Source of the DNA: Hyphomicrobiales bacterium
Lineage (GTDB): Bacteria > Pseudomonadota > Alphaproteobacteria > Rhizobiales > Rhodobiaceae
Direction of reading: 5' to 3'
DNA: 64,000 bases
Assembly (NCBI GenBank): GCA_002869065.1
Contig: PKTR01000007.1
Coordinates: 124,001 to 188,000, forward strand
Position numbers and translations under genes: made by a program. Position 1 is the first letter of the stretch. Each line of letters begins with the position of its first letter. Shown piece by piece: positions 35,783 to 45,105 of this stretch. Under the pieces are notes generated by a model, which was given only the letters and a program-made list of their open reading frames with translations, was not told where the DNA came from and ran no database searches.

Positions 35783-36691
35783 ATGTCTGCGCCCGAACAA
35801 ACGTCCCGAACGCCACCCGCCTCGTTTCACATCGTCGCCTTCCTGGCGCTGATCGCCGGTGCCGTCGCCATGGGCATATCGCCCGTTTTCGTGCGCCATG
35901 CCGAGGTCGGCCCCTATGCGAGCGCCTTCTGGCGTGTCGGCCTCGCCTTGCCGCTGCTGTGGGCCTGGGCAGCACTTGAGGAGCGCAACGCGGGCCCCGA
36001 GCACACCGCCACACCGTCCTGGACAGGCGCACATGTCCTCGCCGGTCTGTTCTTTGCCGGCGATCTCTTCTTCTGGCATCTCGCCATCATGAACACGACG
36101 GTGGCCAACGCCACCTTCCTCGCCACCATGGCGCCGGTCTGGGTGCTGATCGGCTCCGGCCTGTTCATCGGTGAAAGCGTGTCGCGCATGATGTTCGCCG
36201 GCCTCGTGCTATGCCTGATCGGCGCCGGCACGCTCGTCGGCACCAGCTACGGCTACGCGCCCGAGCGCCTCATCGGCGATTTCTACGGCATCGCCACCTC
36301 GCTGTTCTTCGGCGCCTACTTCCTCGCCGTCCGCGTCGCCCGGCGCACCGCCCGGCCCGGCCTCGTGGTGTACCGCTCATCGCTGGTGACGGCGGCTGTC
36401 CTCTTTGTCGTCGCGCTCATCATGGATGACGGCTTCCTACCCGACACGATCTACGGCTATGCCGCCCTTCTGGCGCTCGCCGTCGTCAGCCATTCCGGCG
36501 GCCAGGGCCTGCTGGCATACGCGCTCGGCCATTTGTCGGCCGCCTTCTCCTCGCTGGTGATCTTCCTCGAAGCACTTGCCGCGGCCACCTTCGGCTGGAT
36601 CCTGCTCGGCGAGGCCCTCACCCTTTTGCAGATATCCGGCGGCGCGGCGATCCTGCTCGGCATATGGGTCGCCCGCCCGCGTTCACCTTAA
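35783..36691 (+). CDS. EamA/DMT family transporter
   Basis: A 302-residue protein with about ten membrane helices in two EamA repeats. The first repeat opens with AFLALIAGAVAMGISPVFVR, and the second with RLIGDFYGIATSLFFGAYFL. NTTVANATFLATMAPVWVLI and SSLVIFLEALAAATFGWILL are the usual ends of each repeat. DMT permeases mostly export amino acids or metabolites. The substrate is unknown. I used the ATG at 35783; a TTG at 35774 is also in frame. Confidence 0.9.
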   Translation: MSAPEQTSRTPPASFHIVAFLALIAGAVAMGISPVFVRHAEVGPYASAFWRVGLALPLLWAWAALEERNAGPEHTATPSWTGAHVLAGLFFAGDLFFWHLAIMNTTVANATFLATMAPVWVLIGSGLFIGESVSRMMFAGLVLCLIGAGTLVGTSYGYAPERLIGDFYGIATSLFFGAYFLAVRVARRTARPGLVVYRSSLVTAAVLFVVALIMDDGFLPDTIYGYAALLALAVVSHSGGQGLLAYALGHLSAAFSSLVIFLEALAAATFGWILLGEALTLLQISGGAAILLGIWVARPRSP

Positions 36692-36939
36692 GCCCCGTTC
36701 CAGACAGCTCCAGTGGGCCTTGCCACGATAGTGTCGCATTTGCCCGACTAGGTGCCTTTAGCCGGCAGGGGAAGCGGCAAACGCGGCCTGCGGTGGCGCG
36801 CTCGAGCGGACGATATCGGCGTCCGGTCGTTGACAAGCCCCGCCGACGCCGCAATAACGCGAGAAGACCACAAACCGTTCGAGGCACTCAGACTCCCTTC
36901 GATGAGCCTGGTTTGTCGCGACGGATGACAATAAGTCAC

Positions 36940-37380
36940 ATGAACCTGAAGTCACGCCTGTCCCTGCTCAGCCTGATTATCGCCGCCGCCGTCGTTTCGG
37001 CAGCGCCGGCTTATGCCGATTTCCGTTTGTGTAACAAGACGGTTAGCCGCGTCGGCATCGCGATCGGCTACAAGGACAAGGACGACTGGGTGACCGAGGG
37101 CTGGTGGAATCTTCCGCCCGACACCTGCGAGACGCTGGTGCCCGGCCCGTTGATTTCGCGATTCTATTACATTTATGCCATAGACTACGACCAAGGTGGG
37201 GAATGGAGCGGTAAGGCATATATGTGTACACGCGAAAACGAATTCACCATCCGGGGCATCGCCGACTGCGTTGCCCGCGGATATGAGAAGACCGGTTTCT
37301 TCGAAATCGACACCGGTGAACAGCGTAGCTGGACCGTTCAGCTGACCGAACCCTCTCAAGAGGGGACGGGCGGTCAATGA
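36940..37380 (+). CDS. DUF1036 exported protein
   Basis: A protein of about 146 residues with a signal peptide (LSLLSLIIAAAVVSAAPAYA). The DUF1036 core follows: FRLCNKTVSRVGIAIGYKDK, EGWWNLPPDTCETLVPGPLI and YIYAIDYDQGGEWSGKAYMC. Conserved cysteines suggest disulfides in the periplasm. The function is unknown. Its TGA stop overlaps the pyk ATG (ATGA at 37377-37380), so the two are probably translationally coupled. The start may be the ATG at 36925 instead; neither has a clear ribosome binding site. Confidence 0.85.
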   Translation: MNLKSRLSLLSLIIAAAVVSAAPAYADFRLCNKTVSRVGIAIGYKDKDDWVTEGWWNLPPDTCETLVPGPLISRFYYIYAIDYDQGGEWSGKAYMCTRENEFTIRGIADCVARGYEKTGFFEIDTGEQRSWTVQLTEPSQEGTGGQ

Positions 37381-38813
37381 AGCGTCTTCGTCGCACCAAA
37401 ATCCTCGCCACTCTCGGACCAGCAACCTCGAACATCGAGGCCATCGAGAAGTTGTCGCGCGCCGGTGCGGATGTCTTCCGCATCAACATGAGCCACACCT
37501 CGCATGACGCCATGCGGGAGCTGGTCGAATCGATCCGCAATGTCGAACTGATGATCGGCCGGCCGATCGGCATCCTGGTCGACCTGCAGGGTCCGAAGCT
37601 GCGCGTCGGCACATTCGAGAATGATTCCGTCGAACTCGTCGCCGGCAACAAATTCCAGCTCGATTCCGATCCCGCGCCCGGCAACGAAACCCGCGTGCAC
37701 CTGCCCCACCCCGAAATCCTCGAAGTGCTTGCCGCCGGCGACCGCCTGCTGCTCGACGACGGACGCCTGCGTCTGGTCACCGAGAGCTGCGACGGCAAGA
37801 CGGCCGTCGCCCGCATCGAACAGGGCGGCACCTTGTCGAACCGCAAGGGCGTCAGCATTCCCGACACCACGATCAGCGTCAGCGCCATGACGCCGAAGGA
37901 TCGTTCCGACCTCGATGCGGCGCTCGCCGAGGGCATCGACTGGATCGCGCTGTCCTTCGTGCAGCGCCCGGAAGACGTCGCTGAACTGCGCAAGATCACG
38001 CGTGGCCGCGCCGGCGTGCTCGCCAAGATCGAGAAGCCGCAGGCGCTCGTTCAGTTGAACGACATCATCGAGCTGTCCGATGCGCTGATGGTGGCGCGTG
38101 GCGACCTCGGCGTCGAGATGCCACTGGAAAAGGTGCCCGGCCTGCAGAAGCAGATCGTTCGCGCCGCGCGCCGTGCCGGCAAGCCGGTCGTCGTCGCGAC
38201 CCAGATGCTGGAATCGATGATCGAGTCGCCGGTGCCGACCCGCGCCGAAGTGTCCGACGTCGCCACCGCCGTGTTCGAAGGCGCCGATGCGATCATGCTG
38301 TCGGCCGAGTCGGCCGTCGGCGAGCACCCGGCAGAGGCCGTGCGAACCATGGGCAAGATCGCCTACGAGGTCGAGCAGGACCCGAACTTCATGAACATCC
38401 TGCGGGCCCAGCGCACCGACCCCGAAGCGACCGGTGCCGACGCCATTGCGGCCGCCGCGCGCCAGATCGCCGAAACACTCAATCTGGCGGCGATCGCCTG
38501 TTACACCTCGTCGGGAGCCACCGCACTTCGCGTCGCCCGCGAGCGGCCGTCGATCCCGATCATCGCGCTCTCTCCCGTCGTCTCGACCGCACGCCGCCTC
38601 GCCCTCGTCTGGGGGCTCTATTGCGTAGCCGGCGAGGACGCACGCGACGAAAGCGACATGGTCGACCGCGCCTCGCGCACCTGCTTCCGCGAGGAATACG
38701 CCAAGCCCGGCCAGCGCATCATCATCGCAGCCGGCGTTCCGTTCGGCACCCCCGGGTCGACGAACATGCTGCGCATCGCCTTCGTCGGCTCGGACGGCGA
38801 GACCGGTATCTAG
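37377..38813 (+). CDS. pyk: Pyruvate kinase
   Basis: A 478-residue glycolytic enzyme. The N-terminus RRTKILATLGPATSNIEAIE binds substrate with RINMSHTSHD. The active-site lysine is in VLAKIEKPQAL. The metal-binding loop is MVARGDLGVEMPLEKVPGLQ, and the signature TQMLESMIESPVPTRAEVSD is present. It transfers phosphate from phosphoenolpyruvate to ADP. The C-terminal effector domain is complete. It overlaps the DUF1036 gene by 4 bases. Confidence 0.97.
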   Translation: MKRLRRTKILATLGPATSNIEAIEKLSRAGADVFRINMSHTSHDAMRELVESIRNVELMIGRPIGILVDLQGPKLRVGTFENDSVELVAGNKFQLDSDPAPGNETRVHLPHPEILEVLAAGDRLLLDDGRLRLVTESCDGKTAVARIEQGGTLSNRKGVSIPDTTISVSAMTPKDRSDLDAALAEGIDWIALSFVQRPEDVAELRKITRGRAGVLAKIEKPQALVQLNDIIELSDALMVARGDLGVEMPLEKVPGLQKQIVRAARRAGKPVVVATQMLESMIESPVPTRAEVSDVATAVFEGADAIMLSAESAVGEHPAEAVRTMGKIAYEVEQDPNFMNILRAQRTDPEATGADAIAAAARQIAETLNLAAIACYTSSGATALRVARERPSIPIIALSPVVSTARRLALVWGLYCVAGEDARDESDMVDRASRTCFREEYAKPGQRIIIAAGVPFGTPGSTNMLRIAFVGSDGETGI

Positions 38814-38845
38814 ATCAGGTCTCGAACACCGATGAACCTTTCGAT

Positions 38846-38874
38846 CCGGCGCCCGCGAGGCGCCGGTTTCGTTT
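38846..38874 (+). terminator. Rho-independent terminator of pyk
   Basis: CCGGCGCC (38846-38853) pairs with GGCGCCGG (38859-38866), followed by TTTCGTTT. Confidence 0.75.
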
Positions 38875-38895
38875 CGGCATCCAGATGGCCTGACG

Positions 38896-39885
38896 CTAAC
38901 GCCCTTCGCCCAACAGATAGCGGTCCACCACCCGGTCGACGGCAGCGACGATATCGTCGCTACGGGTGTGGTGTGGCATATGCCCCGCCCCCTCCAGAAC
39001 CGTCAGCCGCGCGCCCGGAATATCGCGCTGCAGCCCGGTCGAATGGATATGGGCGTAGACGACGCCGTCCGCGTCGCCGGTCAGGATTTCCGTCGGCGCG
39101 GCTATATCGCCGTAACGCCCCGACAGCTCGCGCACATAGTCGAGCAGATCGGCGACGTCCTCGGCATTGGCGCGGAAGTTGCCCGGCCGGAGCACCAGAG
39201 GCACCCGCGTCCGGCCACCGTAATCGTCGGGCGGCACTTCCGGCGCAAACACCGAGCGGATCGACGAACCGAAGATGCTCAAGCCGACCGGCATGGTCAG
39301 CGTATGGGTAAACAGTCGTCCGACCAGCGGTCGCGAGGCCAGCCGGTAGTACCAATGGATGCCGCCGTCCCAGGGATGTGTCGCCGCCGCGAGAAACACC
39401 AGGCCGGCCGTTTTTTCGGGATGGTGCACGCCGAAGGCGGCAGCTACCGAACCGCCCCAGGAATGCCCGACCACAACGGCCCGCTCGATCCCGCGTGCCG
39501 CAAGCAGCCCGGCAAGGATGTCCGCCTGCACCACGGGAGAAGCGTCGTCACGACCGAGCCGCTCGCTCCAGCCGTGACCCGGCCGGTCGAAGAAGGTCAG
39601 CCTGTAGCGCCCGCCAAACGCCGCCGACAGGGCCACCATCGGCTCATGCAGATTGCCGCTCGCGCCGTGGATGAACACCACCGCCGGCAACTCCGTTCCG
39701 CCCCCGATCGCACGCTCCGCCGTCGCCGGCATGTCGACGACGTGAACCTGGCGCCCATCGACATCGATCAGGTGACCGCTCGCCGGATAGAGACGCGCGA
39801 TCTTGCGCGCCTGGAAGGCGGTATAGGCGGCAAGGGCAGCAAACAGCGCCGCAACGACGAGAGTGATTACCAACGGTAATGACAT
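38896..39885 (-). CDS. Membrane-anchored alpha/beta hydrolase
   Basis: A 329-residue hydrolase with an N-terminal membrane anchor (LPLVITLVVAALFAALAAYT). The oxyanion region is VVFIHGASGNLHEP and the nucleophile elbow is VVVGHSWGGS, with S142. The acid is probably in EILTGDADGVV, and the catalytic His is in LEGAGHMPHHT. Such proteins are esterases, lipases or epoxide hydrolase-like enzymes. The substrate is not evident. It is convergent with pyk. Confidence 0.88.
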   Translation of the reverse strand: MSLPLVITLVVAALFAALAAYTAFQARKIARLYPASGHLIDVDGRQVHVVDMPATAERAIGGGTELPAVVFIHGASGNLHEPMVALSAAFGGRYRLTFFDRPGHGWSERLGRDDASPVVQADILAGLLAARGIERAVVVGHSWGGSVAAAFGVHHPEKTAGLVFLAAATHPWDGGIHWYYRLASRPLVGRLFTHTLTMPVGLSIFGSSIRSVFAPEVPPDDYGGRTRVPLVLRPGNFRANAEDVADLLDYVRELSGRYGDIAAPTEILTGDADGVVYAHIHSTGLQRDIPGARLTVLEGAGHMPHHTRSDDIVAAVDRVVDRYLLGEGR

Positions 39886-39972
39886 GGCCGACCGTCTTGG
39901 GAATGGTCCGATAGGAAAGCGGCACGAGCGGCGAAAGGGAGGCGCTTCGAAACCCGTGACGATCCTGAAAGC

Positions 39973-40584
39973 TTACAGCGGCACGCCCTCGACGTCTTTC
40001 GACAAATCGCGTTCGTGCTTGGTGGCGGTCTCGTTATGAGGATAGATCGACAGCACCTTGCGATAGGCCTTGAGCGCCGCCGGCTTCTCCTCGAACTTCT
40101 CCATGATCAGGCCGAACCCGATCAGCGCCCCGTAGTGGCGCGGCTCCAGCCGCAGTGTCTGCTCGATATCGTTGAGCGACAGGTTGAGTTCGTCGAGGAG
40201 ATAATAGACCGTCGCACGCTTGTTCCAGCCTTCGACGAAGTCCGGCGCGAGAAGAACCACCGAATCGAGCAGATCGAGCGCCAGCGGATAGTCTTCCGCG
40301 CTGACCGCCAGAAGTGCCCGCTCCATCAGCAGGGAAACGGTCGGGCTGTTGCTCGTCACCAGTTCGCGATTGATCCGCCCGGCGACGCTTTCGGCCTCAT
40401 CGGCGGTGCGCGCCTCGGCAAGGGCGGCAAACAGCGTATCGAGATGGCTTTCGGCTTCGCTCGCCGGGCCGGCCTTTTCCATTTCGCGCGAGGCGGGCAC
40501 CTCGAGCAACTCCTTGGCAGCGGCCGGCAGGGACAGCGCCAGCAGCGCACACGGAATCAGAAACAGGCGTGCAACAACAATCAT
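39973..40584 (-). CDS. Exported TPR-like protein
   Basis: A 203-residue protein with a signal peptide (VVARLFLIPCALLALSLPAA, cut near AKE). Three TPR-like helical pairs follow: LLMERALLAVSAEDYPLALD, EGWNKRATVYYLLDELNLSL and YGALIGFGLIMEKFEEKPAA. The family function is unknown; periplasmic scaffolding is likely. The start at 40584 is chosen for the signal peptide. An ATG 8 codons upstream is also in frame, and both lie within an inverted repeat. Confidence 0.82.
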   Translation of the reverse strand: MIVVARLFLIPCALLALSLPAAAKELLEVPASREMEKAGPASEAESHLDTLFAALAEARTADEAESVAGRINRELVTSNSPTVSLLMERALLAVSAEDYPLALDLLDSVVLLAPDFVEGWNKRATVYYLLDELNLSLNDIEQTLRLEPRHYGALIGFGLIMEKFEEKPAALKAYRKVLSIYPHNETATKHERDLSKDVEGVPL

Positions 40585-40609
40585 GCCGGCAATAATAATC
40601 GCCGGCATG
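40582..40609. repeat. Perfect inverted repeat spanning the start of the TPR gene
   Basis: CATGCCGGC (40582-40590) and GCCGGCATG (40601-40609) are exact inverted copies with a 10-base AT-rich spacer. In the minus-strand mRNA both candidate ATG codons of the TPR gene fall within the stem, so the hairpin could limit translation initiation. Confidence 0.5.
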
Positions 40610-40660
40610 CATCCTGCAAAGAGGCAGATATTGGTAACGCGGCGTCGGCCGCGAAAAGGC

Positions 40661-40786
40661 TCAGCCCTGGCGGGCTTTGAAGCGGGGGTTCTTCTTGTTG
40701 ATGATGAACACCCGGCCTTTGCGGCGAACCAGACGGTTGTCGCGGTGACGCGCCATCAGAGCCTTGAGCGAGTTCTTGACTTTCAT
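40661..40786 (-). CDS. rpmJ: 50S ribosomal protein L36
   Basis: A 41-residue basic protein: [20 protein letters not shown] followed by [20 protein letters not shown]. It is the zinc-free long form of L36, typical of Alphaproteobacteria, where the cysteine ligands are replaced. It stands alone rather than in a ribosomal operon, as is usual for this form. Confidence 0.96.
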   Translation of the reverse strand: MKVKNSLKALMARHRDNRLVRRKGRVFIINKKNPRFKARQG

Positions 40787-40978
40787 CGTCTTCTGTCCCG
40801 ATCGTTCGTATCCCCTCACGCGTTGCCGCGAAGTCTGACGCTCGTCGCGCCGCGTATCGGGAAAACAAAAAGAGCATGCCTTCGGCACGCCCGAAAAAAT
40901 CTCGCGGAAAATAGGGGCGAACACCCGTCAATGTCAACTGCCGCGATGACGCGACAGCCACCCCTTTTCGACAAATCC

Positions 40979-42289
40979 TTATTGTTCGCGGAAAGTCCGC
41001 CGCAACTGATCGCTCAGCGGCTTCACAAGATAGCTGATGACGGTGCGTTCCCCGGTCCGGATGAACACTTCCGCCGGCATGCCGGGCACCAGCCGCTTGT
41101 CGCCGAGTCGCTTTTCCTCGCCCTCGTTCAGGCGCAGCCGCGCGGTGAAATAGGAAACGCCCGTCTTCTGGTCATGCGACAGATCCGGCGAGACCGTCAT
41201 CACCGTGGCGTTCAACTGCGGTGTCGTGCGCTGATTGAAGGCCGAGAAAGTGATCACCGCCGGCTGGCCGTCCTCGATCTGGTCGATATCGGTCGGCGAA
41301 AGCCGCGCCTCGATGATCAACGCATCGGTCTCCGGCACGAGCTGCAGGACCGTCTCGCCGCCCTGGATGACACCGCCGACGGTGTGAACCGCCAATTCGT
41401 GCACGAGGCCGGAAATCGGCGCGCGGATCTCGATACGGCGAAGCTGGTCCTCCGCCGCGATCCGCCGTTCTTCCAGCGAGGCGATCTGCAATTGCACTTC
41501 CTGCAATTCGCGCAGCAGCGATTCCTGGAAGTCGCGCTTGATCTGCAGGATCTGCAATTCGGTCTCCGAGATCCGCCCCTTGTTGACGGCGATTTGCGAG
41601 GTCAGCGCCCCGCTCTCGCCCTTCAGCCGGGCGGCGTCGCGTTGCAGGGCGATGATGCGGGTAATCGGCACGTGCCCCTTCTTGTGCAGCTCTTGCAGGC
41701 CGACCAGTTCTTCCTCGATCAGCCGGCTCTCGTCGTTCTTAGCGACCTTTTGGGCTTCCAGCCCGTCGATCTGCTCGTTGAGCTGCTCGATACGCTGACG
41801 AAGCTGCTCGACCTGCCCTCTCTGCGTCGTCAGCCGGGCGGCAAACAACGTCTTTTGCCCGTCGAGCACGCGCTGAACTTCGCTATTGTTTGCCCGGGCA
41901 AGGAGTTCGGGCGGGAAGGTGATCTCGGTCACCTCGTCTCGTTCGGCCTCAAGCCGCGCACGCCGTGCCTTTCGCTCGGAGAGCTCCTGCATGACGATAC
42001 CGAGATTGGCCCGCACCAGCGTTTCGTCGAGCCGGATCAGCAGATCGCCGGCCTTCACCCGGTCGCCATTGGCAACGAGGATCTCACCGACGATGCCGCC
42101 CTCGCGGTGCTGCACCCGCTTGGTGCTGCTTTCCACCACGACCAGACCGGACGCGACGACGGCACTCGACACGCGCGCCATCACCGCCCAGCCGCCGATG
42201 CCGCCGATCAGCAGCACGAGGACCAGCATGCCGAACACGAGATATCGGCGGATCGACGCTGCCATCGATAGGGATTTCGTTGTGCTCAT
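40979..42289 (-). CDS. HlyD family type I secretion membrane fusion protein
   Basis: A 436-residue adaptor. One N-terminal membrane helix (RYLVFGMLVLVLLIGGIGGW) is followed by the lipoyl half-motif REGGIVGEILVANGDRVKAG. A long coiled-coil hairpin runs from about residue 95 to 285. The second lipoyl half (RAPISGLVHELAVHTVGGVI) and a beta-barrel domain ending in GMPAEVFIRTGERTVISYLV complete it. It bridges the inner-membrane ABC protein to an outer-membrane channel. It lies 3 bases after the ABC gene. No tolC homologue is in the window. Confidence 0.93.
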   Translation of the reverse strand: MSTTKSLSMAASIRRYLVFGMLVLVLLIGGIGGWAVMARVSSAVVASGLVVVESSTKRVQHREGGIVGEILVANGDRVKAGDLLIRLDETLVRANLGIVMQELSERKARRARLEAERDEVTEITFPPELLARANNSEVQRVLDGQKTLFAARLTTQRGQVEQLRQRIEQLNEQIDGLEAQKVAKNDESRLIEEELVGLQELHKKGHVPITRIIALQRDAARLKGESGALTSQIAVNKGRISETELQILQIKRDFQESLLRELQEVQLQIASLEERRIAAEDQLRRIEIRAPISGLVHELAVHTVGGVIQGGETVLQLVPETDALIIEARLSPTDIDQIEDGQPAVITFSAFNQRTTPQLNATVMTVSPDLSHDQKTGVSYFTARLRLNEGEEKRLGDKRLVPGMPAEVFIRTGERTVISYLVKPLSDQLRRTFREQ

Positions 42290-42292
42290 GAT

Positions 42293-44002
42293 CTAACCGG
42301 TCGCCCCGACCTGCTGGGTGCGCTGCTTCATGACCTGCGCAAGGATTTCATCGCGCGGACCAAGCGCGACCTGACGGCCGTTGTCGATCACCACGAGACG
42401 GTCGACCGCGACCACCGCGCCGGCGCGATGCGCAATGATGACGACGATGCCACCACGCTCCTTGACGCTGCGTATCGCGTGAGTGAGCGCCGCCTCGCCA
42501 TCGCCATCGAGATTGGAATTCGGCTCGTCGAGAACGACGAGGAACGGATCGCCGTAGATCGCGCGGGCAAGCGCGAGCCGCTGGCGCTGGCCGGCGGAGA
42601 GCACCGCCGCGCCCTCGCCCACCTGGGTGTCGTAACCGTCGGGCAGACGCAGTACGAGCTCATGCAGGCCAGCGAGCTTTGCCGCCGCGATCACCGCTTC
42701 CGAAGAGCGGTTCGGATCGAAGCGGGAGATGTTGTCGGCAACCGTTCCATCGAACAGCTCCACATCCTGCGGCAGATAGCCGATGTGGCGACCGATCTCA
42801 TCGTCCGCCCATTGATCGCGCGGCGCGCCGTCGAGCCGAACCGAGCCGCGCGCAACCGGCCACACACCGACAATGGCACGCGCCAGCGTCGACTTGCCAC
42901 CACCGGACGGCCCGATAATACCGAGCGCCGTTCCCGCCTGAACGGTGAAATCGGCGCCGGTCAGCGTCGGCGTTTGCGCACCCGGCGGCACCATCGTCAC
43001 GGCTTCGACCGAGAGGTAGTTTTTCGGTGCCTCGAGCGCCATGCGCTCGGGTTCATGGAAATCGCCGAGCACTTTCTTCAGCCGCGTATAGGCCTGATGC
43101 GACTGCACCAGCGAGCGCCAGTTCGACACCGCCTGTTCGACCGGCTGCAGCGCCCGCGTCATGATGATGGAGGCCGCGATCATGGTGCCGGGCGAGATCA
43201 CCTGCTGAACCGCGAGATAGGCGCCGACGGCAAGAATGAGGGACTGCAGGAACAGCCGGAACACCTTGGTAACGACCGAAAACCCGCCGGTGCGATCGCT
43301 CGCGACCGCATGCGCGGCGGTGTATTTGTCGCTGATGCCGCGCCAGACATTGCCGACCGCGCTGATCATGCCCATGCCGCGCAGCACTTCGGCGTTGCGC
43401 CGCGCCGACTCTGAGAAGGCCGAGCGCTTGCCCTGCAGCGTGCCAGCCTCGCGCAGCGCGTTGCGCGTCATCATGTCGGTCGTCAGCGCAATGATGAACA
43501 GGAACACGCCGCCGGCAATCGCCACCGCGCCAAGCATCCAGTGGAACAGCAGGATGACGGCGAGATAAACCGGCATCCACGGCATGTCGAACAGCGAGGT
43601 GATCGCCGGGCTGGCGAGGAACTGGCGCACCTGATCGATATCGCGGATCGGCTGGATCACATCGCCGCGCGGGCCCGCGACCAGCGGCATCTCGGTATAG
43701 GTCTTGAACGCCGCCATGCCGAGGTCTTCGTCGAACCGATGACCGATACGCACCAGCACCCGCTGGCGGATGAATTCCAACAGGCCGAGGAAGGCGTAAA
43801 GGATGACCACCAGCATGGTCAGCGCGAGCAGCGTGGGAATACTGCGGCTGGTCAGCACGCGATCGTAGATCTGCAGCATGAACAGCGGCCCGGTCAGCAT
43901 CAAAATGTTGATGACCAGGCTGAAGGCGCCAACGCCCCAGAATGCCGTGCGCGCCGAGCGCACGACCTTCGACACAATGTTTTCGTGTATTTTTGCGGCC
44001 AT
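42293..44002 (-). CDS. Type I secretion system permease/ATPase (PrtD type)
   Basis: A 569-residue ABC exporter without an N-terminal C39 domain. The transmembrane domain occupies about residues 20-290. The nucleotide-binding domain has Walker A GPSGGGKST (364-372), signature LSAGQRQRLALARA and Walker B LVVLDEPNSNLD. The length and GGVFLFIIALTTDMMTRNAL-type helices fit the PrtD/HasD group, which exports RTX-like proteins. It is paired with the HlyD gene. No repeat-rich substrate gene is adjacent. The 275 bases upstream (44003-44277) show no gene. Confidence 0.93.
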   Translation of the reverse strand: MAAKIHENIVSKVVRSARTAFWGVGAFSLVINILMLTGPLFMLQIYDRVLTSRSIPTLLALTMLVVILYAFLGLLEFIRQRVLVRIGHRFDEDLGMAAFKTYTEMPLVAGPRGDVIQPIRDIDQVRQFLASPAITSLFDMPWMPVYLAVILLFHWMLGAVAIAGGVFLFIIALTTDMMTRNALREAGTLQGKRSAFSESARRNAEVLRGMGMISAVGNVWRGISDKYTAAHAVASDRTGGFSVVTKVFRLFLQSLILAVGAYLAVQQVISPGTMIAASIIMTRALQPVEQAVSNWRSLVQSHQAYTRLKKVLGDFHEPERMALEAPKNYLSVEAVTMVPPGAQTPTLTGADFTVQAGTALGIIGPSGGGKSTLARAIVGVWPVARGSVRLDGAPRDQWADDEIGRHIGYLPQDVELFDGTVADNISRFDPNRSSEAVIAAAKLAGLHELVLRLPDGYDTQVGEGAAVLSAGQRQRLALARAIYGDPFLVVLDEPNSNLDGDGEAALTHAIRSVKERGGIVVIIAHRAGAVVAVDRLVVIDNGRQVALGPRDEILAQVMKQRTQQVGATG

Positions 44003-44277
44003 GCCCGCCCTGACGTCCCGAAAATTAAAGAAACAACGCCGACTCGCCCCCTGCTAACGCGCGGCCTGCCTTGAACGCACGTTATATAGGAATCGGGGTC
44101 TTATTTGCAGGTAAAGCAGCAAGGGAACCGAATTGTTACCCCACCAACGGTGAATTGAAGAAAGATCGAGCCAGACGCAAAGGAATTGCCGGAAAATCGG
44201 GCGATTCCGTGAATTCAAGCAAATTCAGATACATAGGAACTTCTTCCCGACGCAAAACGAGCGGGAAAATATCTCGC

Positions 44278-45024
44278 TTAGATGCACCGACCGCCGTCGA
44301 CCTCAAGCGCCACGCCGGTCAGGAACTCCGCCTCGCTGGAGCACAGGAACAGCGCCGCATTGGCGATATCGACCGGCTGGCTGAGCCGTCCGAGCGGCAC
44401 GCTCGCCTGGAACTGCGCCCGCTTCTCAGGCGTGTCCTCGCCCATGAAGAGATGCAGCATGCCGGTTTCGCCGGCCACCGGGTTGAGCGCGACGACGCGG
44501 ATCTTGTCCGGCGCGAGTTCGACAGCCAGCGACTTGGTCAGCGTGATCGCCGCGCCCTTCGACGCGTTGTAGACGGCGAGATTGGGCCGCGGCCGCACCC
44601 CCGCTGTCGAGGCGACATTGAGGATGACGCCGCCGCCACGCGCCCGGAAGCGCGGGATCACCGCATTGGCGCCGAGGTAGATCGCCTTGACGTTGACCGC
44701 GAAGATGCGGTCGAACTCGGCTTCCGAAACCTCGGTGACCGGCTTGTTGCGATGAGTGAAGCCGGCATTGTTGACGAGGATATCGACGCCGCCCCATTCG
44801 CGCTCGGCTGCCCAGATCATCGCCTCGACATCGTCGGCGCTGCTGACATCGGCCTTGTGGAAGATCGCCTTGTCGCCAAGGTCCTCGGCAACGCGATTAC
44901 CGGCCTCTTCATTTAGGTCGACGATGACGACCCGCGCGCCCTCGGCAACGAACCGGCGGGCAATCGCCTCGCCGAACCCCGACGCGGCGCCGGTAATCAC
45001 GGCGATCTTGTTTCCCAGGCTCAT
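44278..45024 (-). CDS. SDR family oxidoreductase (glucose dehydrogenase-like)
   Basis: A 248-residue short-chain dehydrogenase. Motifs are TGAASGFGEAIARRFVAEG, Asp at the end of strand 2 (VIVDLNEE, NAD preference), NNAGFTH, catalytic Ser in NVASTAG and YNASKGA. It closes a minus-strand gene set with an aldehyde dehydrogenase 81 bases upstream. An alcohol-to-aldehyde or ketone step in the same pathway is therefore likely. No terminator is visible after it. Confidence 0.88.
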   Translation of the reverse strand: MSLGNKIAVITGAASGFGEAIARRFVAEGARVVIVDLNEEAGNRVAEDLGDKAIFHKADVSSADDVEAMIWAAEREWGGVDILVNNAGFTHRNKPVTEVSEAEFDRIFAVNVKAIYLGANAVIPRFRARGGGVILNVASTAGVRPRPNLAVYNASKGAAITLTKSLAVELAPDKIRVVALNPVAGETGMLHLFMGEDTPEKRAQFQASVPLGRLSQPVDIANAALFLCSSEAEFLTGVALEVDGGRCI

Positions 45025-45105
45025 CCTCAACCCCCAACGCAACAGCACCAATGTTCCTGCAGCATGACGCGGCGCAGCGGCGCTGGCAACGCCTTTACGC
45101 GCCGC

